NCBI RefSeq assembly: GCF_900142015.1
Contig: NZ_FQZN01000028.1
Span: forward strand, 1-64,000
Direction of reading: 5' to 3'
Length of the DNA stretch: 64,000 nt
From: Bacteroides stercorirosoris
GTDB lineage: Bacteria > Bacteroidota > Bacteroidia > Bacteroidales > Bacteroidaceae
Shown here: positions 35,514 to 43,574 of the stretch, in pieces
Layout of the letters: each line of letters begins with the position of its first letter
How positions within the stretch are numbered: the first letter of the stretch is position 1
Notes under the pieces: generated by a model
Database searches by the model: none
Seen by the model: the letters and a program-made list of their open reading frames with translations, nothing else
What the model was told of the DNA's origin: nothing
Translations under genes and position numbers: made by a program

Positions 35514-36413
35514 TTATTCGGCTTTTTCTTCTCCTTCCGCTTCCGGCGCCTTGTCTATCAGCTCCAGGAACTGGTCGAGCTTCGGAGTGATGATAATTTG
35601 CGTACGGCGGTTGCGTTGCTTGCCCAGTTCGGTGTCATTATCCGTGAGAGGATTATATTCTCCACGGCCGGCGGCGGAAAGGCGTTTGGGGTCGACGCCG
35701 TATTGATTCTGCAAGGCTTGCACTACGGATGAGGCACGCAGGGCGCTCAGGTCCCAGTTGTTACGGATATTGGGGCGGGAGATGGGCACATTGTCTGTGT
35801 TACCTTCCACTAATACTTCGTAATCCTTGTAATCGGTGATAATCTTGGCAATCTTGCTCAGCGTTTCGCCAGCGCGTTCGTTGATTTCGTAACTGCCGCT
35901 CTTGTATAGCATATTGTCTGCCAAGGAGATGTAAACCACGCCTTTCAAGACCTTTACATCCACCTCTTTTAGCTCTTCGCGGCTCAGGGAGCGGGTGAGG
36001 TTGTTAGTCAGCACTACGTTCAGAGAGTCCGATTTGCTCTTGGTGTCCACCAGTTGCTTGATGTAGCGGTTGGAGGCATTAATCTCATCCACCAGTTTGG
36101 AGATGTTGATGTTGCCTTGGGAGTTCTGCTGGAGGCTCTTGTCGAGAGAACCTTGCAGAGTGGCGTAGTTGTTGCGCAGCTCCTGGTTGTTTTTCCGGGC
36201 TTCGTTGAGGCGGTCTTCCAGGCTTTTGGACTGTGTGCGATACTCGGCGAGCTGGATTTGCGCATCCTGATAGGACTTATCGAGGGCAGTCTTCTCGTCC
36301 TTCAACTTGTTATAATCTGTTTGAAGATTCACTAATTCTTTCTTGCTCACGCATCCCGTCAGGAGCAGAGTCCCGGCTAACAGGAAGGATGCAGCTAATT
36401 TTGTACGTTTCAT
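35514..36413 (-). CDS. OmpA-family lipoprotein
   Basis: A 299-residue protein: lipoprotein signal peptide ending LLLTGC (about 13-18), a long coiled-coil (about 30-110), and a C-terminal OmpA peptidoglycan-binding domain with VEGNTDNVPIS, LSALRASSVVQAL and LGKQRNRRTQII. It should tether the outer membrane to peptidoglycan or act as a periplasmic rod; similar proteins are common and abundant in Bacteroides. The longer frame from 36482 would start inside the promoter element at 36480-36487, so the ATG at 36413, which gives the signal peptide, is used. Confidence 0.92.
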   Translation of the reverse strand: MKRTKLAASFLLAGTLLLTGCVSKKELVNLQTDYNKLKDEKTALDKSYQDAQIQLAEYRTQSKSLEDRLNEARKNNQELRNNYATLQGSLDKSLQQNSQGNINISKLVDEINASNRYIKQLVDTKSKSDSLNVVLTNNLTRSLSREELKEVDVKVLKGVVYISLADNMLYKSGSYEINERAGETLSKIAKIITDYKDYEVLVEGNTDNVPISRPNIRNNWDLSALRASSVVQALQNQYGVDPKRLSAAGRGEYNPLTDNDTELGKQRNRRTQIIITPKLDQFLELIDKAPEAEGEEKAE

Positions 36414-36479
36414 AAATCTTTCTATTATAATGTTTATAAGTAATATAACGCTAACAGTTTCCAAATGGTTGAACTGTTG

Positions 36480-36487
36480 CAAAGATA
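36480..36487 (-). promoter_or_regulatory. -7 promoter element for the OmpA-family gene
   Basis: TATCTTTG on the minus strand about 67 bp upstream of the ATG at 36413. Confidence 0.55.
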
Positions 36488-36502
36488 GTGAATACTATGC
36501 AA

Positions 36503-38602
36503 TTATTCCTTGACAGACATCACTTTTCTGATTTCAGTGTCTGCATCGGCTCCTTCCGGCAATCCCAGTTTTATGCGTATCCGGTATCGTGTTTTCGAGA
36601 CACTGGATTTGCTGATACCCAAGGTGCGTGCCATTTCGAAGTTGTCCAGTTGCAGCATGGCGAGCATGCAGAAGAGTTCGTCGCTGTAGGTCAGGTCGGG
36701 GCAACGGCTCCGCAGACGATTCAGTGCTGTGGGATAAACGGCGGAGAAGTTTTGGCGGAAGCGTTCGGCGTCTTCTTTGCTGAAAAGGCTTTGTTGCAGG
36801 CTCTCCATGATGCTGTCGAGGTTGCAGGTGTTTTCGTGTGTGGCCTGGATGTCGGAGAGTTGGCGGACCAGGTCGAGATTGCGGTCGTTGAGTTGCTGGC
36901 GGTCGCGGATGAGGCTGTGCAGTTGCGCTTCCTGTTCGCGCAGCAGGGTGGCGGCGGCTTCCTGCCGGATGCGGATGGCACGATGCCTCATCACTACCCA
37001 GACGATGGTGCCGGCAGCCAGCAGCAGGCAGAGTGTGCCAACGAGGAGGGTGGTGCGCAGGCGACTGTCCTTCAGTGCCACTTCGGCGGTGAGGGCGCGG
37101 TTTTCCTGCTCTTTCTTTTCGGTTTCGAAGCGGATGTTGGCGGCGGCAAGCTGGCGTATCTTCGCGTCGCTGGCTATGGAGTCGGAAAGGGCTTGATAGC
37201 GGGGCAGGAAGTCGGCAAGGAGGGCGAGACGTCCGGTATGGCGGTAGCACTCGGTGAGCAGACGGGCGGCCTGGTGGGCCATGAGGCGTTCGGAAATGTT
37301 CTCCGATTCCGTCACGGCACTTTCCAGCAGGGGGATAGCACGGGAGTATTGTCCGGCTTGGGCGCAGGCGCTTCCGTAATAGTAAAGGTAGAAGGCTTGG
37401 CGATGGGCGGGTATTTGTCCTTCGAGGGTGGTGAAAATGCGCAGGCCTGCTTCCAGTGAGTCGGGCTGCAAAGTGAGCAGATGGGCGCGTTCGAGGGCGG
37501 CTTGCAGCTTATAGTAATCGTTGCCTGTACGGTTGAAGCAGCTGTCGGCTTGTTGCAGGGCGACGAGGGCATCGGCGGAACGGTTCATTTCGGCAAGGAC
37601 GGCGGCTTTGTTGATGTAGGAGCGTCCGCGCAGGTTGTTCAGTATCTCGAAGTCTTTGGGGGCGTCGGTCACGATGGCGCAGTAGCGCAGGGCTTCGTCG
37701 TAAAGGCCGAGGCGGCGGTAGGCTTCGGTCAGGTTTTCGGCGGCGATATATTGCCCTTGTTCGTCGGGTTTGTCGGAGGGAGTGGAGGCAATGGCTTGGC
37801 GGCAGAGGGCGATGCTCTGTTCATATTTGCCCTGGTGCAGGTAGATGTCGGCGAGGCGGGCTATGGCATGGGGATAGAGGCCACCGCGGAAACCGGTGCG
37901 GCGGGCAATGTCGATAACCCGCAGGAAGGCTTGCTCGGCACGGGTGCTTGCGCTGTCCACGCCCATGTAGGTGATGCCGGTGGCGGCACTCCAGTAGCTG
38001 TCGTTCTCGGGACATTCGAGGCGTCCGGTGGCTTGTGCGCGGGCAAGGAGGCCGGAAGGGAGGGGGGCGGCGATACTGTCTTCTGTCTGGGCGAGCTTCA
38101 TGGCTTGGTCGAGGCATTGCAGGGCTTCGGCGTGGCGGTCGAGGGGCATCAGCATCTGGGCTTTGGCGGTGAGGAGGCCTCGCAGGCAGTAGCGTTCCAG
38201 AAAGGGGAGGTGCAGGCGTTGGAGGCTGTCGAGGTGGCGGTAGCCGCCTTCAAAGTCTATTAGCAGGTTGTAGCTTACCATCAGGTAGCGCAAGGCACGG
38301 TTGCAGAGCAGGCGGCCTTCGGCGGTGCTGAGGGTGTCGGAGTGCTGCGGGGCGTCGGGATTGAGGCTGGCGGGCAGCAGGAAGATGGAGTCGAGATAGG
38401 GGATGGTTTCACGCTCCCGCCTTTGGTCGTAGAGGGGCTCTGTGGCGGCGAGGAAACGCAGGCTGTCGGCGTGGTAGCGGGGAGAACGGAGAGGGGCGGC
38501 TGCATTTCCGATGACGGTTGCACTTCCGTTGCCGGTATGGCAGGCGATGAGGCACAATGGTAGTAACAGTAGCAGCAGTATCGGTTGTGGTATTTTATGC
38601 AT
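36503..38602 (-). CDS. TPR sensor protein with membrane span and C-terminal HTH
   Basis: A 699-residue protein of a type frequent in Bacteroides. It begins with a lipoprotein-like signal (MHKIPQPILLLLLLPLCLIAC) and continues with TPR-like helical repeats (about 60-480) that would face the periplasm. A membrane span follows (about 519-539), then a coiled coil (545-600) and a C-terminal helix-turn-helix (about 640-680; MARTLGISKSSVSKTRYRIRI). This layout suggests a one-piece transmembrane regulator. The lipobox and internal span together are odd; the first hydrophobic stretch may be a plain signal anchor. The DNA is markedly GC-rich. The start at 38602 is preferred over 38641 because it places the signal sequence at the N-terminus. 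Confidence 0.8.
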   Translation of the reverse strand: MHKIPQPILLLLLLPLCLIACHTGNGSATVIGNAAAPLRSPRYHADSLRFLAATEPLYDQRRERETIPYLDSIFLLPASLNPDAPQHSDTLSTAEGRLLCNRALRYLMVSYNLLIDFEGGYRHLDSLQRLHLPFLERYCLRGLLTAKAQMLMPLDRHAEALQCLDQAMKLAQTEDSIAAPLPSGLLARAQATGRLECPENDSYWSAATGITYMGVDSASTRAEQAFLRVIDIARRTGFRGGLYPHAIARLADIYLHQGKYEQSIALCRQAIASTPSDKPDEQGQYIAAENLTEAYRRLGLYDEALRYCAIVTDAPKDFEILNNLRGRSYINKAAVLAEMNRSADALVALQQADSCFNRTGNDYYKLQAALERAHLLTLQPDSLEAGLRIFTTLEGQIPAHRQAFYLYYYGSACAQAGQYSRAIPLLESAVTESENISERLMAHQAARLLTECYRHTGRLALLADFLPRYQALSDSIASDAKIRQLAAANIRFETEKKEQENRALTAEVALKDSRLRTTLLVGTLCLLLAAGTIVWVVMRHRAIRIRQEAAATLLREQEAQLHSLIRDRQQLNDRNLDLVRQLSDIQATHENTCNLDSIMESLQQSLFSKEDAERFRQNFSAVYPTALNRLRSRCPDLTYSDELFCMLAMLQLDNFEMARTLGISKSSVSKTRYRIRIKLGLPEGADADTEIRKVMSVKE

Positions 38603-38663
38603 GGTGGTTGTTTTCAGGTTTATACCGTAATTTGCTGACAAAGTTATATAACCAGATTGTTTC

Positions 38664-39056
38664 TCATATCAGTTCCTTTATCTTTTCGACAAGTTCTCTT
38701 GCTGGGGCACGCATTGCGCTGATTTCTTCTTCAGATATGGAATATAAGCAGTTATAGTCCCCTTTCTGCCTCAGTTGTTCGATGCGTGACAGAAAACTTC
38801 CCAGGTGTGAACTGATTATTCCGGTTTTTATAAAGTTCAACCCGAAACAGCCGATCAGCCCGTCATGTGTCCGGCACGTCAATCCATGCTTAATCAGTAA
38901 TGCTTGTACAGCATGGAAACATGCATAATAGTAACGGTTTGAAGCTATGTCCCAGTATTTTAGAACATACATTTCATCTGCTTGTTGCAGAAAAGTCCGT
39001 GCTTTTTCCATCTGCAATGTCACAAGGGCATTGCGTTCTTCTTCACTTAAACTCAT
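38664..39056 (-). CDS. HEPN-domain toxin of a HEPN-MNT pair
   Basis: A 130-residue HEPN protein: helical, with the motif RYYYACFH (R-x6-H, about 41-48), which in HEPN toxins forms the RNase active site. In HEPN-MNT modules the HEPN protein is an RNase toxin and the MNT partner neutralises it, in studied cases by adding AMP to a tyrosine near the motif; tyrosines at 42-44 are present. The gene overlaps the upstream MNT gene by 4 bp, so the two are coupled. The R-x6-H spacing is at the long end of the usual R-x4-6-H. Confidence 0.82.
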   Translation of the reverse strand: MSLSEEERNALVTLQMEKARTFLQQADEMYVLKYWDIASNRYYYACFHAVQALLIKHGLTCRTHDGLIGCFGLNFIKTGIISSHLGSFLSRIEQLRQKGDYNCLYSISEEEISAMRAPARELVEKIKELI

Positions 39057-39376
39057 ACCAGTATAATTCCTTCTTGTTCAATGTTTTTATAAAACGGAGT
39101 GATGTGGCTTGCGGTCCACTCCTTCAGGGTGTACATGATGGGGTTGATGCGTTCACCCAAGTCCCAGCCTAGCGTGGTGAGCGGATAGCTTACAGTGTCG
39201 TAATCGGCAGTTTCGAGTTTCTCCTTGTCGAGTACGATAAGTATGTCCCAGTCCGAGTCCGGGCGTGCGTCGCCGCGTGCTTGCGATCCGAACAGCACGG
39301 CACGTCCGCCGGAAGGCAGGTGTTGAGCCAGCGACTGGCGGATGCTTTCGAGTACTTTATTGGCGTTGCGTTTCAT
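39053..39376 (-). CDS. MNT-type nucleotidyltransferase antitoxin
   Basis: A 107-residue minimal nucleotidyltransferase. The active-site motif is present: LFGSQARGD followed by DSDWDILIV, with both catalytic aspartates. It is the first gene of the HEPN-MNT pair and overlaps the HEPN gene by 4 bp. The -7 element at 39410-39417 lies over the longer start at 39412, so the ATG at 39376 is used. Such pairs act as toxin-antitoxin systems and are often found in defence or accessory regions. Confidence 0.85.
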   Translation of the reverse strand: MKRNANKVLESIRQSLAQHLPSGGRAVLFGSQARGDARPDSDWDILIVLDKEKLETADYDTVSYPLTTLGWDLGERINPIMYTLKEWTASHITPFYKNIEQEGIILV

Positions 39377-39409
39377 AATGTCTCTTTTTAGGATACTTTT
39401 TTCGTGAAA

Positions 39410-39417
39410 CAAAGATA
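39410..39417 (-). promoter_or_regulatory. -7 promoter element for the MNT-HEPN pair
   Basis: TATCTTTG on the minus strand, about 33 bp upstream of the ATG at 39376. Confidence 0.6.
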
Positions 39418-39566
39418 AAGAAAAAAGTGTTACCCCTGCACATAAACTCTTAAAAATGACCGATTATTCACGTGCCATAATAACAGGTGCCGGGGTAAAC
39501 GTCGTAAAAAGGAGTGTGTAGCGCTATATTTTCGGCGGTATGTCTTCTCTTTCTTGAGGAAATCGC

Positions 39567-39574
39567 TAACTTTG
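39567..39574 (+). promoter_or_regulatory. -7 promoter element for the orphan MNT gene
   Basis: TAACTTTG, 25 bp upstream of the ATG at 39600. Confidence 0.5.
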
Positions 39575-39599
39575 TACCTGTCACTAAAAGAAGTAAGAT

Positions 39600-39893
39600 A
39601 TGGAAACCACCCAGGAGATCGTCGACCGTCTGCGGGCTTATAAGGAAAAGTTTGCCGACAAGTATGGCATCGAGCAGTTGGGACTGTTCGGTAGCGTGGC
39701 GCGGGGGGAACAGGACGAGAAGAGCGATATTGACGTCATAATCAAGTTGCGTCGTCCTAGTTGCTTCACGTGCTTCGGCATTCAGGAAGAGTTGCGGAAG
39801 CTATTCCATCGGAAAGTAGATTTGATAACCTTGCACGAAAACATGTTCCATAGTTTTTGCCAAAACCTTGAACGTGATGCGATATACATCTGA
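39600..39893 (+). CDS. Orphan MNT-type nucleotidyltransferase
   Basis: A 97-residue minimal nucleotidyltransferase with the motif LFGSVARGE and SDIDVIIKL, both aspartates intact. It normally pairs with a HEPN/DUF86 gene directly downstream, but here only about 70 bp separate it from the convergent RelE-type toxin gene and no HEPN frame is present. It belongs to a different subfamily from the MNT protein at 39053-39376. Either the partner was lost or it acts with the HEPN protein of the neighbouring pair, which is inference. Confidence 0.82.
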   Translation: METTQEIVDRLRAYKEKFADKYGIEQLGLFGSVARGEQDEKSDIDVIIKLRRPSCFTCFGIQEELRKLFHRKVDLITLHENMFHSFCQNLERDAIYI

Positions 39894-39966
39894 AATGAGT
39901 GTGTAGGAGCGAATGGAGTTCCTCACGATGAAAGCGAAACAGGCTGTCGAGCGGGGTTATTTTCTC

Positions 39967-40317
39967 TTAGTTTTCCGCATCTTCCATATCTTTTAAAATC
40001 TCTTTAATGAACTCATCTGAAACATTTTCCATTTCATTCTTATCATAAATAAAGAGAAAGAAGACAATCCCTTCTTGTTGGTACAGACTGAGGATGAGGC
40101 GAGCACCGCCACTTTTTCCCCGCCCTTTTGCTGAAATAGCCATACGCATTTTACGGACGGTTGCAAAAAGAGGAACGCCGACCTCCGACGGAGATTCCTG
40201 AATTTCGTCCATAACCTTCAACAAATCTTGTTTCAACGTACGATATTTTTTCAATAGTCGTTTGAAGGCGATCTTAAAATCGTCCGAGAACTGGAACTTT
40301 ACAGCTTCTCTTACCAT
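39967..40317 (-). CDS. RelE/ParE-superfamily toxin
   Basis: A 116-residue protein with the compact basic build of RelE-like toxins: an N-terminal helical hairpin (FKIAFKRLLKKYRTLKQDL), then strands with KMRMAISAKGRGKSGGARLI and FFLFIYDKNEMENVS. Toxins of this fold cut mRNA on the ribosome or poison gyrase; which applies is unclear. Its ATG lies 7 bp inside the end of the upstream antitoxin gene, so the two are coupled. Confidence 0.8.
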   Translation of the reverse strand: MVREAVKFQFSDDFKIAFKRLLKKYRTLKQDLLKVMDEIQESPSEVGVPLFATVRKMRMAISAKGRGKSGGARLILSLYQQEGIVFFLFIYDKNEMENVSDEFIKEILKDMEDAEN

Positions 40318-40505
40318 TTTTCTATTTCCTTTTCAGCCTCCTCACGACTCAGTTCAGGATATTTATCACGTTCGCTCAGGCCGCGGCGGATAGCTTTGGC
40401 CACTTTGAAGCTTTCTTCCCATTGCATCATTCTCTTGAAGAAACTTTTACTTATTTCCACCGTGACATGGTCTTGACCTTCACTGATGATTTTGTAATTT
40501 CTCAT
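40311..40505 (-). CDS. Antitoxin of the RelE-type pair
   Basis: A 64-residue acidic-tailed protein (MRNYKIISEGQDHVTVEISK at the start, an E/K-rich C-terminus ending EAEKEIEKW). The position before a RelE-type toxin with a 7-bp overlap, small size and charged tail identify it as the likely antitoxin. No clear ribbon-helix-helix or HTH is seen. Palindromes near the promoter (40546-40572) are possible autoregulatory sites. Confidence 0.75.
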   Translation of the reverse strand: MRNYKIISEGQDHVTVEISKSFFKRMMQWEESFKVAKAIRRGLSERDKYPELSREEAEKEIEKW

Positions 40506-40545
40506 AATTTTTCTCCTTTGTAATAAAATGTTCTATACCCATATT

Positions 40546-40574
40546 CCTCTTAGAGGTTTGGTATGCCAAAGGTA
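40546..40574 (-). promoter_or_regulatory. Promoter and possible operator of the RelE-type pair
   Basis: TACCTTTG on the minus strand (40567-40574) is the -7 element. Just downstream are two short palindromes, CCTCT-T-AGAGG (40546-40556) and TTGG-TATG-CCAA (40559-40570), the second overlapping the -7 element. Toxin-antitoxin modules usually autoregulate at such sites. Confidence 0.5.
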
Positions 40575-40757
40575 CGAAAAAAAGGTGTACTCTAACGAAA
40601 TATCCCCTTAAAATCAGTTCGTTTCTAAATAGAACAACAGCAAATAGCTGTCCGCCTGTCTGCTGCTGTTCCTCTCTCTGCATCGGGGGAGGGCGTAGGG
40701 GCGCATGAGTGCCGTGTTCGCCTCCCGCCCGGTTATCGCAACGGAGTTCGGTTTCGG

Positions 40758-41228
40758 TTATCCCAACGGATTTTCCTCTATTCCTCCGTCTCCGCCGCTG
40801 CTGCCGCCACTGCCTGTGCCGTCCAACTGGCTGATGGAGTTGATATTTGCCCACGTCACGTTTTCGCCGATGAGGCCGCGGGTGATGGTGCTACCTTGCC
40901 GATGCGACTCGGGCACGAAACGTACGCGGGTGCCGGAGATTTGGTTGGCGTTCACCTTTTCGGCCGCGTCCACGCCTTTGCCTGTGGAGATGCAGGTGTA
41001 GTAGAAGGTTCCCAGACCCTCCACGTGTACCGTGCGACCGGTGTTCATACATGTCCCCAGCACAAGGCCGAGGGCTTCGAGGGTAGCTTTGGTGTCGGCG
41101 CTGCTCACGGTGGAGATGAGCGCTATCTGCTTGCAAAGCTCGTCCATTTCGATGGGTTTGCCCACGCTCACGGCTTGGGGATGCCACTTCTTGGACAACT
41201 TTTTGTAAATAGGTTTGAAAAATGCCAT
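40758..41228 (-). CDS. HU family DNA-binding protein (HU-HIG type)
   Basis: A 156-residue HU-like protein: basic start (MAFFKPIYKKLSKKWHPQAV), an HU-fold core with LCKQIALISTVSSADTKATL and the family VEGLGTFYYTCIS arm segment, and a glycine/serine-rich tail (GTGSGGSSGGDGGIEE). Proteins of this type are numerous in Bacteroides and usually lie near surface-polysaccharide, fimbrial or accessory genes. It is the last gene of a minus-strand series beginning with the HTH gene at 44156. Confidence 0.87.
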   Translation of the reverse strand: MAFFKPIYKKLSKKWHPQAVSVGKPIEMDELCKQIALISTVSSADTKATLEALGLVLGTCMNTGRTVHVEGLGTFYYTCISTGKGVDAAEKVNANQISGTRVRFVPESHRQGSTITRGLIGENVTWANINSISQLDGTGSGGSSGGDGGIEENPLG

Positions 41229-41308
41229 ATTCTATGGTTTTTTAAGTGAAACATCTGCCTGAGCCTTGTACAGAGGGCTTGTGGAGCGGTTTTTTAGGGG
41301 TGCTGACA

Positions 41309-41396
41309 CTTGTGCTAAGTGTCAGCGATGCTTGTGCTAAGTGTCATGGACACCTGTGCTAAGTGTCGGGGATACTTGTGCTAAGTGTCAGCGAGG
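41309..41396. repeat. Four tandem 22-bp repeats
   Basis: Four adjacent 22-bp units (starting 41309, 41331, 41353, 41375) share CTTGTGCTAAGTGTC with small changes in the last seven bases. Each, with the bases before it, contains TGACACTT/AAGTGTCA-like half palindromes. The array is noncoding, since 22 is not a multiple of 3, and lies upstream of the HU-like gene, about 80 bp from its ATG. It may be a protein-binding array or a plain minisatellite. Confidence 0.8.
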
Positions 41397-41489
41397 TGAA
41401 GCCGTATTCCGCTAAGTCTGCATTTGTTGTCAGGATTTATCTTAATATTCGTCAATCAAGGGGGACGTATCAGAAGTGCTTTTCTCCGG

Positions 41490-41873
41490 TTACTTCAGCC
41501 AGGCCACTACGTTGAGGCAGAAGTCGCTGAAGTTAGCATCCGTATAGTCTTCGGCACACACGGTGTAGGAGATGCCTTTCAGACGTCCGTCGCTGCCGTA
41601 TATCTGGGTGGCGCTGACCACGGTCTGGAGTTCTTCGGGATAGGAGTTCTCAATACTCACCTTCAGTTGGTTGCCGGCGCAGGTGTCCGAGCCTTCGCCC
41701 AGGAACTTGTAGGCGTAGTGACCTGTGCCTTCGTCGGCTTTGTTGAGGGTGAAATATCGATGACCCGTTTCGTCCGTCATGCTGATGGTGATTGCGCGGC
41801 TGGCGCGTGTGAAAGCGCTCCATGACAAGGCATAGCCTTTTTCTGCTCCTGATAGTATAATTTCTCTTTTCAT
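41490..41873 (-). CDS. Hypothetical 127-residue protein
   Basis: The longer open frame reaches 42164, but its first ~97 residues are low-complexity and unlike protein. From the ATG at 41873 the sequence (MKREIILSGAEKGYALSWSA) looks like a real small beta-rich protein, with about 127 residues, no signal peptide and two cysteines in the middle and near the end. It follows the fimbrillin-like gene on the same strand. I do not recognise the family and cannot assign a function. Confidence 0.6.
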   Translation of the reverse strand: MKREIILSGAEKGYALSWSAFTRASRAITISMTDETGHRYFTLNKADEGTGHYAYKFLGEGSDTCAGNQLKVSIENSYPEELQTVVSATQIYGSDGRLKGISYTVCAEDYTDANFSDFCLNVVAWLK

Positions 41874-42204
41874 AATGAATTTGTTTTTATCTGTGTTTCC
41901 CTCTCTCTTCCTCTTCGCAGCTTTCCCGACAGGGAAGAATGGCAAAAAAACGAGAGTGAGGGTGAGGCAGCGTGCCGCCGACTGTATTCCCCGGCGGCTT
42001 GGGAAGTCTTTTCTGTGTGTGACCTCTCCTGCGATGTCTTCCTCCTTTCCTGATGCAGGCGGATTAGGGTGTTCCGTCCTTTTTTTGTGGGTGAGGCTGC
42101 CATCCGGGCAGGGACGTATGACCCAGGATGGCAGTCTGTATTTCCTTCTTTCTGCACGCCGCATTTCGGGGGGGCGGGTTTAGTTGGGGATTGCCGATTA
42201 ATTT
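41874..42204. other. Gap between fimbrillin-like and hypothetical genes
   Basis: This 331-bp stretch is relatively GC-rich and has accidental open frames on both strands, none convincing. It contains a 9-bp stem (CTGCCATCC at 42097-42105 with 42126-42134) that could form a hairpin in the transcript. Nothing else is recognised. Confidence 0.5.
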
Positions 42205-43191
42205 TTAGTTGTTTTCCTTCGTAAGGGTGGCTTCGATGGTATTCAATGTGCCACGGGTCATAACAAAGTCTTCGGACGGTGTAATCTTTGTAGAAAATGT
42301 ACCATCTGCGCAGGTGGCGGTTATAGTAATCTCATTATTCTTATATATAGGATTTGAAGAGACCATCATAAATGCTAGGATAGCATTTTCGGAAGTAACA
42401 GTTACTCCATTATCGCCGCTTCCATATTTTAGAATACAGCTGTTAGCAAGATTAGCAATTTGTACCTTTTTCAATGCAGGATTAACTGTGATTGATTGGG
42501 CTAAAGAGTTTGCAGAACAGGCTACTTTCACCTCTTTCACCGTATGTCGGCCGTAGGGAAGTGCCAGGTGGAGGTGTAATATTGCGTTGACGTGCGTGAA
42601 GTTGAAAGATTTAGTGGCGGCATTGGCATTTACTGTTGCGCACATCAAATCGTAGTCTGCTAAATGGGTGGTAGTGGAGTTGGCGGTTTGCCGTTGCCCT
42701 GTCATGCTGAAGCTGTAGGTTTTACTACTAACTCCACTGGTGGTTGTAACGGATATCTTGTCCGAGGCGTTGTTTCCGCAATATACTGCATACAGTTCCT
42801 TGTCCATATCGAGATTGCTGTTCTCGTTTTTGAATGTTCCGGTTGCTTTTCCAGCTTCTCCTTCCAGCGTGAATTCTTCAAAACCGGCAGCGGTGAGGGT
42901 ATTGCCTTCTTTTAAGTTTTCGGAGTTGATGATATAAATCTTGTCTCCTGCTTTCCAAGTTACTTTCACCGTGTTGTTAAACATATCGTAGCTGTAGCCG
43001 GTTCGGGTCTGTGCATCCGTCCCGTCCGGGGTGCCTGTTCCTTGGTAGGTGGCGGTTATGGTAACGGGGCGTCCGGTCGGGGGAACGTCGTTGTTCTGCA
43101 GGGGTTCGTTGTCGCTGGTGCAGGCTGTGGCGGCGGTGAGCATCAGGGCTGCCATTGCTGCGTGATATACCTTATTATATATGCATTTCAT
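42205..43191 (-). CDS. Fimbrillin-like lipoprotein
   Basis: A 328-residue secreted protein. A lipoprotein signal peptide ends in TAATAC (about 19-24), followed by a Mfa2/FimA-type fimbrillin-like domain with alternating beta-strands. The segments ITATYQGTG, TRTGYSYD, VTWKAGDKIYI and the late NTIEATLTKEN are typical of Bacteroides fimbrillin-family proteins. These are exported through the lipoprotein route and, after trimming by an outer-membrane protease, polymerise as pili; whether this one forms pili or is a surface protein is unclear. A purine-rich Shine-Dalgarno-like sequence precedes the ATG at 43191, which is chosen because it gives the signal peptide. Confidence 0.82.
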   Translation of the reverse strand: MKCIYNKVYHAAMAALMLTAATACTSDNEPLQNNDVPPTGRPVTITATYQGTGTPDGTDAQTRTGYSYDMFNNTVKVTWKAGDKIYIINSENLKEGNTLTAAGFEEFTLEGEAGKATGTFKNENSNLDMDKELYAVYCGNNASDKISVTTTSGVSSKTYSFSMTGQRQTANSTTTHLADYDLMCATVNANAATKSFNFTHVNAILHLHLALPYGRHTVKEVKVACSANSLAQSITVNPALKKVQIANLANSCILKYGSGDNGVTVTSENAILAFMMVSSNPIYKNNEITITATCADGTFSTKITPSEDFVMTRGTLNTIEATLTKENN

Positions 43192-43281
43192 TGTTTGGTT
43201 TCCTTTCTGTTTTTTAGGATGATTATTTGTTTTTATAGTGAATGGGGCTGCCGCTTCGTGCATCAGAGGGAGCGGCTCGGG

Positions 43282-43536
43282 CTATTGCTCCACGGTGAGG
43301 ATGTCGTTTATCAGGTCTTCCAGGTCGCTGCTCGATGCGGAGTTGTAGCCTCGGCGGGTACTGCTTTGTCGGATAGTGGAGCCGGACGTGAAGTCACTCA
43401 GGTTTCCGCTGCCTGCTATTACGCCTTCCAGGTCCATCTTAATCACTTCCATTTGCGGCGGCGTGTAGGTCATCTTGTTGCCGGCCGGGGCATGTGTGGC
43501 CGGGGCTTGGCACTGTTTCATTTGTTCTGTACTCAT
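43282..43536 (-). CDS. Small 84-residue protein upstream of the fimbrillin-like gene
   Basis: An 84-residue protein starting at the ATG at 43536 (MSTEQMKQCQAPATHAPAGN). The centre reads YTPPQMEVIKMDLEGVIAGSGN. Short Bacteroides proteins of this kind, with a proline-rich start then EVIxxxLEG and a Gly/Ser stretch, are often seen beside HTH or fimbrial genes, but their role is unknown to me. The glycine-serine end of that segment and serine/threonine-rich tail recall peptide precursors, a suggestion only. The open frame extends upstream to 44193, but that part overlaps the HTH gene and is not coding. Confidence 0.6.
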   Translation of the reverse strand: MSTEQMKQCQAPATHAPAGNKMTYTPPQMEVIKMDLEGVIAGSGNLSDFTSGSTIRQSSTRRGYNSASSSDLEDLINDILTVEQ

Positions 43537-43574
43537 AATCAATTGTTTTTTAAGGGTTAATAAAAATGTTGTCA

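Noticed and set aside
36534..38263. Several overlapping open frames on both strands opposite or across the TPR gene
   Set aside because: They arise from the high GC content of the TPR gene; only the frame with signal peptide, TPR-like repeats, span and HTH is credible.
39894..39966. Truncated HEPN partner for the orphan MNT gene
   Set aside because: The only small frame here translates to about 27 residues with no resemblance to HEPN/DUF86 proteins.
41309..41396. CRISPR array
   Set aside because: Units are adjacent with no spacers between them.
41874..42164. Upstream extension of the 127-residue hypothetical protein
   Set aside because: The extra ~97 residues are low-complexity, and a natural start (MKREIILSG) exists at 41873.
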